NCBI GenBank assembly: GCA_002082245.2
Contig: NBTC02000001.1
Span: 1 to 64,000 of the forward strand
DNA: 64,000 bases
DNA from: Yersinia enterocolitica
Lineage (GTDB): Bacteria; Pseudomonadota; Gammaproteobacteria; Enterobacterales; Enterobacteriaceae
Reading direction: 5' to 3'
The translations under genes were made by a program, and so were the position numbers. Numbering within the stretch: the stretch's first letter is position 1; the number at the start of each line of letters is the position of its first letter. Below are positions 60,133-64,000 of this stretch, one piece after another. The notes beneath the pieces are model-generated. The model searched no databases. It had not been told where the DNA came from and saw nothing but the letters and a program-made list of their open reading frames with translations.

Positions 60133-60145
60133 ATTTAGACTAAAT
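60133..60145 (+). promoter_or_regulatory. Operator-like palindrome before toxin-antitoxin genes
   Basis: ATTTAG-A-CTAAAT is a perfect 13-base palindrome 31 bp before the antitoxin start, a plausible autoregulatory site. Confidence 0.4.
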
Positions 60146-60176
60146 TTAAACTCCATTCGTAAAATGAGAATATATC

Positions 60177-60404
60177 ATGAGAGTCGAAACTATCAGTTAT
60201 GTGAAAAAAAACGCTGCAACGCTTGATCTGGCAGAGCCGATCCTGGTTACTCAGAATGGCGTTCCTGCATATGTGATTGAATCATACGATGTTCAGCAGG
60301 AGCGTGAAAACGCAATTGCGTTACTTAAGCTGCTCACCCTCTCTGAGAAGGATAAAACTGACGGCAACGTCTACTCAAGGGGCCAGCTGCTGGAAGGGTT
60401 GTAA
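60177..60404 (+). CDS. Phd/YefM-family antitoxin
   Basis: The 75-aa protein ([20 protein letters not shown]) has the Phd/YefM pattern: N-terminal DNA-binding fold with [20 protein letters not shown], then a helical C-terminus for toxin binding. It is followed after one base by the toxin gene. It should repress its own promoter together with the toxin. Confidence 0.8.
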   Translation: MRVETISYVKKNAATLDLAEPILVTQNGVPAYVIESYDVQQERENAIALLKLLTLSEKDKTDGNVYSRGQLLEGL

Positions 60405-60405
60405 T

Positions 60406-60732
60406 ATGAGCTTTGTATTTCAATACACTCATACCGTAAAAATTTGTATCGACGATATAGCCAGCTATTTACGTCGTACAGAAGCGGAACCCAAAGAGGT
60501 GATCACCGCCATTATTGAGCAATTCGAAAAACGAGTGAGTGATTTTCCTCTTGGGTGTCAGGTCTGCCCGGAATTGCTGAAAATAGGATGTGCTAAATAC
60601 CGTGAATGCAATACGGCAGATGGCTATCGTGTCCTGTATTCGGTCGAAGATAAAACCATTACCGCTCATGCGGTTTTGTCGCAAAAGCAGGATATCCAGC
60701 AGCTGCTATTTAAGCGACTGATAAGCTTTTAA
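60406..60732 (+). CDS. RelE/ParE-superfamily toxin
   Basis: ATG 60406 (MSFVFQYTHTVKICIDDIAS) lies one base after the antitoxin stop; the longer frame from 60277 overlaps the antitoxin and is unlikely. The 108-aa protein has the ParE/RelE fold pattern with KEVITAIIEQFEKRVSDFPL, KYRECNTADGYRVLYSVEDK and a C-terminal AHAVLSQKQDIQQLLFKRLI. Whether it targets gyrase or mRNA cannot be told from sequence alone. Confidence 0.8.
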   Translation: MSFVFQYTHTVKICIDDIASYLRRTEAEPKEVITAIIEQFEKRVSDFPLGCQVCPELLKIGCAKYRECNTADGYRVLYSVEDKTITAHAVLSQKQDIQQLLFKRLISF

Positions 60733-60745
60733 GTGAAAGTGGAAT

Positions 60746-60806
60746 ACAAGCGTATTACATATGTAATTCTTTTGTGTTCTATTTCACTGTCAGCAAGTGC
60801 GCATAT
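60746..60806 (+). repeat. 61-bp repeat, copy 2 (after toxin gene)
   Basis: Same length and about 80% identity to 59948-60008. Here the core is a perfect palindrome TTACATATGTAA. Confidence 0.6.
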
Positions 60807-60836
60807 TGGGTCATGTATTCAATGTGGTTATTAGTA

Positions 60837-61158
60837 TCACATAAGGTAATGCTCACGCTCAATGAACGTACCGATAATACTGTCATGCATTTCTGCCGAT
60901 TTTGAGTATCCGAGAGTCTTGCGGTTCAGTCGTTTCAACCGATTACGAATATTCAGGTTTTCACGCTCAATCCGCTGCGTGTAAAGCTTGCCACTGATGT
61001 GTTTTTCATCCGGCAACATGTCATAAGCACTGAGGTTGTCGGTGCACCAAAAGACGACATTGAAACCTGACAGCAACCCCAATAATTGGCGAAATGTCTT
61101 TTTGCTCCGACGACCAAAAACATGAGCAATAATACGTTTGAAGCGAGGCTCCCAGGCA
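60837..61158 (-). pseudogene. IS1-family transposase (InsB), C-terminal fragment
   Basis: The minus-strand frame is open from the IS6 boundary and reads AWEPRFKRIIAHVFGRRSKK, LLSGFNVVFWCTDNLSAYDM, YTQRIERENLNIRNRLKRLN and KTLGYSKSAEMHDSIIGTFI, the InsB catalytic region and C-terminus. The N-terminal part and InsA are cut away by the IS6 element at 61159. Confidence 0.75.
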
Positions 61159-61967
61159 GGCTTTGTCGCATTAGTGACATGAAGTTGGCCAAAGTTGCGT
61201 TGTCGGTTATTTAGGCAGCCAGCAAATAGAATTGTTCCGCGAGTGACAATCCCTCACTTTGCGGATGTTGATATTGCCCTTTTCGTATCATGTTGCTCAG
61301 TTCGATGCCGGCCAGGATCGTTTGTGCCCGCCGAAACGATTTGAATCCCAGCATCGGTCGACTCCGACGTTTGATATTTCGGTGATCTTGCTCAATCAGG
61401 TTGTTCAGGTACTTACTTTGCCTGACGGTAATCGCTTCCTCATCGGGTTTGTCGGCGTTGAGCGTGGCCAAAGCTGCGGTGTTAGCCCCACTTTTATCGA
61501 TAGTGACAACCTCGGGTTCGCCGTGATGGCGAATAGCCTTGCGAAAGAAGCGTAATGCGGCTGCAGAGTCCCGTTTGGCGGTCAGCAAAAAGTCGATGGT
61601 GTGACCTGCTGTATCGACCGCCCGATACAGATACTTCCACTGGCCTTTGATTTTGATGTAGGTTTCATCCATGCGCCACCGCCGACCTACTGTGTGCTTG
61701 TGTCGGCGAAAAACCTTATCTAACAACGGTACCAAGCGGATAACCCAACGATGCAGAGTGGAGTGGTCAACAAGAATACCGCGCTCTGCCATCATCTCTT
61801 CGAGGTTACGCAGGCTCAGGGCATAAGCGAGATACCAGCGAACACACTGAGCGATAACATCAGTGGGGTAATGCAGGCGACGGAAGGCTTTTCGGATGAG
61901 AGACATGGGCAGGCAACATCGTAAAAAAACAGCATGTTACCTGACGACGCCTTAATGCGACAGAACC
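61159..61967 (-). mobile_element. IS6-family insertion sequence
   Basis: The ends are GGCTTTGTCGCATTA at 61159 and, on the minus strand, GGTTCTGTCGCATTA from 61967, 809 bp apart. It contains one intact transposase. The left neighbour is IS1, the right neighbour IS66, so it marks a fusion point. Confidence 0.85.
61211..61906 (-). CDS. IS6-family transposase
   Basis: The 231-aa protein has IS6 hallmarks: FRRLHYPTDVIAQCVRWYLA, WRMDETYIKIKGQWKYLYRA (Asp), VVTIDKSGANTAAL (Asp) and NLIEQDHRNIKRRSRPMLGF (Glu). It is a different group from the IS26-like gene at 21691 and is closest within the window to the remnant at 24186. Confidence 0.9.
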   Translation of the reverse strand: MSLIRKAFRRLHYPTDVIAQCVRWYLAYALSLRNLEEMMAERGILVDHSTLHRWVIRLVPLLDKVFRRHKHTVGRRWRMDETYIKIKGQWKYLYRAVDTAGHTIDFLLTAKRDSAAALRFFRKAIRHHGEPEVVTIDKSGANTAALATLNADKPDEEAITVRQSKYLNNLIEQDHRNIKRRSRPMLGFKSFRRAQTILAGIELSNMIRKGQYQHPQSEGLSLAEQFYLLAA

Positions 61968-62438
61968 CTCTTGGACGTATTGCGTCAGTGTGTCGATCCC
62001 GCGGCGCATATCGACGGGTTTGACGGCCAGGAACAGGTGTTCAGGCTTGAGCATAGTTGAGGGCCTTGAAGATATCACCCAGTTGAGCGGGTTGGCAGGC
62101 CACTCTGCAGCCCCCGGGGAGGTAAAGCATGACCGGGTCGGTCAACGAATCAATCGGTAAAGGTCGTGCTATCTGAACCGGGAGGACGGAGGGCAGTCCG
62201 GGAGAGGGATTATATTTATTTTTTGTTTGGGAAGGCCAGTGCTTGAAGGTCCCCTCACTGATCCCCTGAGATTGACAGTACTGACGGCGAGTCAGCCCGC
62301 TGGCCCGCCATGCCTCAAGGTGGTGTATTTTACACTCAGGGGTATAGTGTTTAGGCATTTTACTTCTCCGTCTGATGAACATAACGGCATGTTACCTGGA
62401 CGAAAATTAATTGGAATGTGAGTTCACCGTACTATTAC
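61968..62438 (-). pseudogene. IS66 remnant: tnpA and 5' end of tnpB
   Basis: A near copy of the IS66 at 38969. It has the end at 62438, tnpA complete (minus, 62041-62358 from MPKHYTPECK) and the first ~35 codons of tnpB up to LTQYVQE, where the IS6 element cuts in. tnpC is lost. Confidence 0.8.
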
Positions 62439-62975
62439 CATTGAGCGTTGCTCAGGGGTTCCAGACCCAGATCGTCCAGGATAAGCACCTGCGTTTTTTT
62501 GCAGGTGTTTCAGGTGCTTCAGCCAGCTACCGTCTACCCGGCCCTGCGCCAGCATTTCCAGTAACCTACCGGTACGCCAGTACTGAACGCTGTGTTTCTG
62601 GCGACAGGCCTGTTCACCCAGGGCATTGGCGACCCAGCTTTTCCCGCACCCCGTCGGGCCGGTGATCAGGATGTTTTTCCAATGGGTGATGTAATGACCG
62701 TTCAGCAGCTCCCGCATCTGTTCGGCTCTCAGCCCCCTCGATACCGGGTAGTGCAGCCCCTCCGGCGCTGCCTGGTATTTCAGGTTCGCACTCTTCCTCA
62801 GACGGGCTACCCGACCGTTCTCCCTGTTCAGCAGTTCGTCATCTGCCAGCAGGATCAGCCGTTCCTCGAACGACAACTCGCCGTAGGTCTGCGGGGTTTC
62901 TCGCTGGCGGATCAGGCTCCCTGCCATAGCAGGGAGCTTCAGCGGGGTCAGTTTATTTAACAGGTTATCGCTCAT
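62439..62975 (-). pseudogene. istB: IS21-family IstB helper ATPase, frameshifted and truncated
   Basis: It starts MSDNLLNKLTPLKLPAMAGS; Walker A is GPTGCGKSWVANALGEQA. In a run of seven A at about 62490 the frame shifts; in the other frame Walker B reads TQVLILDDLGLEPLSNAQ. The 3' end is then cut by the IS66 end at 62438. IstB normally loads target DNA for IstA. Confidence 0.8.
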
Positions 62976-62999
62976 GCCGTTTGTTCCTCTGTTTGTCAG

Positions 63000-63759
63000 T
63001 TAGTGGTAGTAGCCTGGACCGCGCAGGTTTTCATGCTCCAGCGAGGCCGGAGAGTGTTGTTCGCTCTGACTCGATAACGGGAGATCTTGGTTCTCGCGAT
63101 TGTGGCGCAGCAGGTTGTCGATGAAGCGTCTGTCCGGTGTTTTGTAATGCCAGGCGACGCAACTGGCTTTTTCCAGCCTCTCTTTTCCGTATTTTTTCTG
63201 CAGTGCGGTCAGTCCGAGCACCGCACGGTAGGCCAGTTCCGGATGGGCTTTGGCTTTCAGCATGGCGTCAACCACTCTGCCGGTGAACGGGCCGATGCGA
63301 CATCCCATCTCGACCAGACGTTCTGGCGTCCATGTCCCGTGACCCAGGTGCCGAGCCGGCATGTGCAGCGGATTGGTGGAGTGCTTATATTCATGGAGGC
63401 TGCGCGGCTCTGGTTGCCGTACCCTTTCATTGGCCGGTTATTCATGTCCGCCAGTAGCTCACGAAGACGGGTATTCAGCGCCCTGAGCGTGTAGAAGGTT
63501 TCATTGCGGATGCGGGCAAGCAGCCATCTTTCGACGATGAGAACGCCGTTTTCTGCTTTCGATTTATCTTTCGGCTTATAGGGGCGAGCCGGGATGATAA
63601 CTGTGCCGTAGTGCTCCGCCAACGCCTGGTAACTGTCATTGATGATGGGTTCATAGCGATCGGCCTTTTTCACCGCGCTTTTGAGGTTATCGGGGACCAG
63701 CAGCTTCGGTACACCGCCCAGGAAGGTCAGACAGCGGCTGTTGGCGTTCAGCCAGGACT
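63000..63759 (-). pseudogene. istA: IS21-family IstA transposase, fragment with frameshift
   Basis: From the IS3 boundary the frame reads AVQSWLNANSRCLTFLGGVP, LLVPDNLKSAVKKADRYEPI (second catalytic Asp) and KPKDKSKAENGVLIVERWLL (Glu). After NNRPMKGYGNQSRAASMN it continues in another frame as HLGHGTWTPERLVEMGCRIG to the end at 63000. The N-terminal HTH and first Asp are missing. It is probably the same type of IS21 as the left end at 5965. Confidence 0.75.
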
Positions 63760-64000
63760 GAACCGCCCCGGGGATCCTGGAGACTAAACTAGTCGTTAAA
63801 AGGAAACTCAAATGTCATCAAATCGTTATTCACCTGAATTACGCGAACGGGCAGTGAGATTGGTTTTGGATCACCGCGGCGAGTATTCGACGGAGCTTGA
63901 CGCTGTCAGAGCGATTGCCCCGAAAATCGGTTGTCATGCTGACACTTTGCGCGCCTGGATGCGTCAGCATGAACAACATACCCCTTCACCAACAACGGCT
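63760..64000 (+). mobile_element. IS3-family element (IS407-like ends), cut by window edge
   Basis: It begins TGAACCGCCCCGGGGATCCT at 63760, the same end as the copy at 6171-8906 but in the opposite orientation. It continues past the window. Confidence 0.85.
63812..64000 (+). CDS. IS3-family OrfA, 3' end outside window
   Basis: ATG 63812 follows AAAGGAAA and opens MSSNRYSPELRERAVRLVLD ... RAIAPKIGCHADTLRAWMRQ, identical over the visible 63 codons to the protein at 8853. It contains the helix-turn-helix of the transposase. Confidence 0.85.
   Translation, partial: MSSNRYSPELRERAVRLVLDHRGEYSTELDAVRAIAPKIGCHADTLRAWMRQHEQHTPSPTTA

Noticed and set aside
59948..60806. Integron attC sites
   Set aside because: The cassette-like gene-repeat layout is suggestive, but no GTTRRRY/RYYYAAC core pair and no integrase are visible, so it is reported only as an unexplained repeat.

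Overview
The window looks like plasmid-type accessory DNA from a gammaproteobacterium of the order Enterobacterales. The partition genes are close relatives of the P1 ParA/ParB pair, one replication protein is of the RepFIB RepA type, a second is of the ColE2 type, and the type III secretion (T3SS) genes keep the SPI-1 order invF-invG-invE. The very high load of insertion sequences (IS91, IS110, IS3, IS4, IS6, IS21, IS30, IS66, IS256, IS1 and ISKra4 families), many broken or nested, is typical of host-restricted enterics such as facultative insect symbionts. The host assignment is inference; no 16S or chromosomal core marker is present. Both window edges cut genes (invE at the left, an IS3 orfA at the right), so this is part of a larger molecule.

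Layout. 1-3350: invE (partial), invG and invF on the minus strand. 3.4-8.9 kb: nested IS3, IS110 and IS21 remnants. 9.0-17.5 kb: a Tn402/Tn5053-like tniA-tniB-tniQ module whose tniA is split by a 4.5-kb IS91-type unit carrying an AIDA-like autotransporter. 17.6-20.9 kb: a ParDE toxin-antitoxin pair, then P1-type parA, parB and parS. 21.1-22.4 kb: a umuC remnant and IS26-like copies. 22.6-24.1 kb: a pentapeptide/helix modular protein, a candidate T3SS effector. 24.2-33.4 kb: IS91, IS110, IS256 and IS30 elements, intact to strongly decayed. 33.4-36.2 kb: AT-rich DNA and a ColE2-type rep gene with a probable antisense RNA. 37.1-38.4 kb: dctA. 38.5-41.7 kb: IS66. 41.7-49.2 kb: two small exported or membrane proteins, a second autotransporter, and inside its signal-peptide codons a second, apparently identical copy of the 4.5-kb unit. 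50.0-54.7 kb: an IS4/pentapeptide chimera and a RepFIB-type repA with iterons on both sides. 55.6-59.3 kb: an Rpn-family fragment and a 2.9-kb ISKra4-type transposon with a resolvase. 59.3-60.8 kb: a DUF2913-like gene and a second toxin-antitoxin pair, each followed by the same 61-bp repeat. 60.8-64.0 kb: IS1, IS6, IS66, IS21 and IS3 pieces.

How it fits together. Two replicons, P1-type partition and two toxin-antitoxin systems form the maintenance backbone. The virulence or host-interaction load is the T3SS genes, the candidate effector family and the autotransporters. The most striking feature is an IS91-family (HUH, Y2) unit that has carried an entire autotransporter gene to two places at GAAC tetranucleotides; in each case the interrupted gene can be rejoined in frame.
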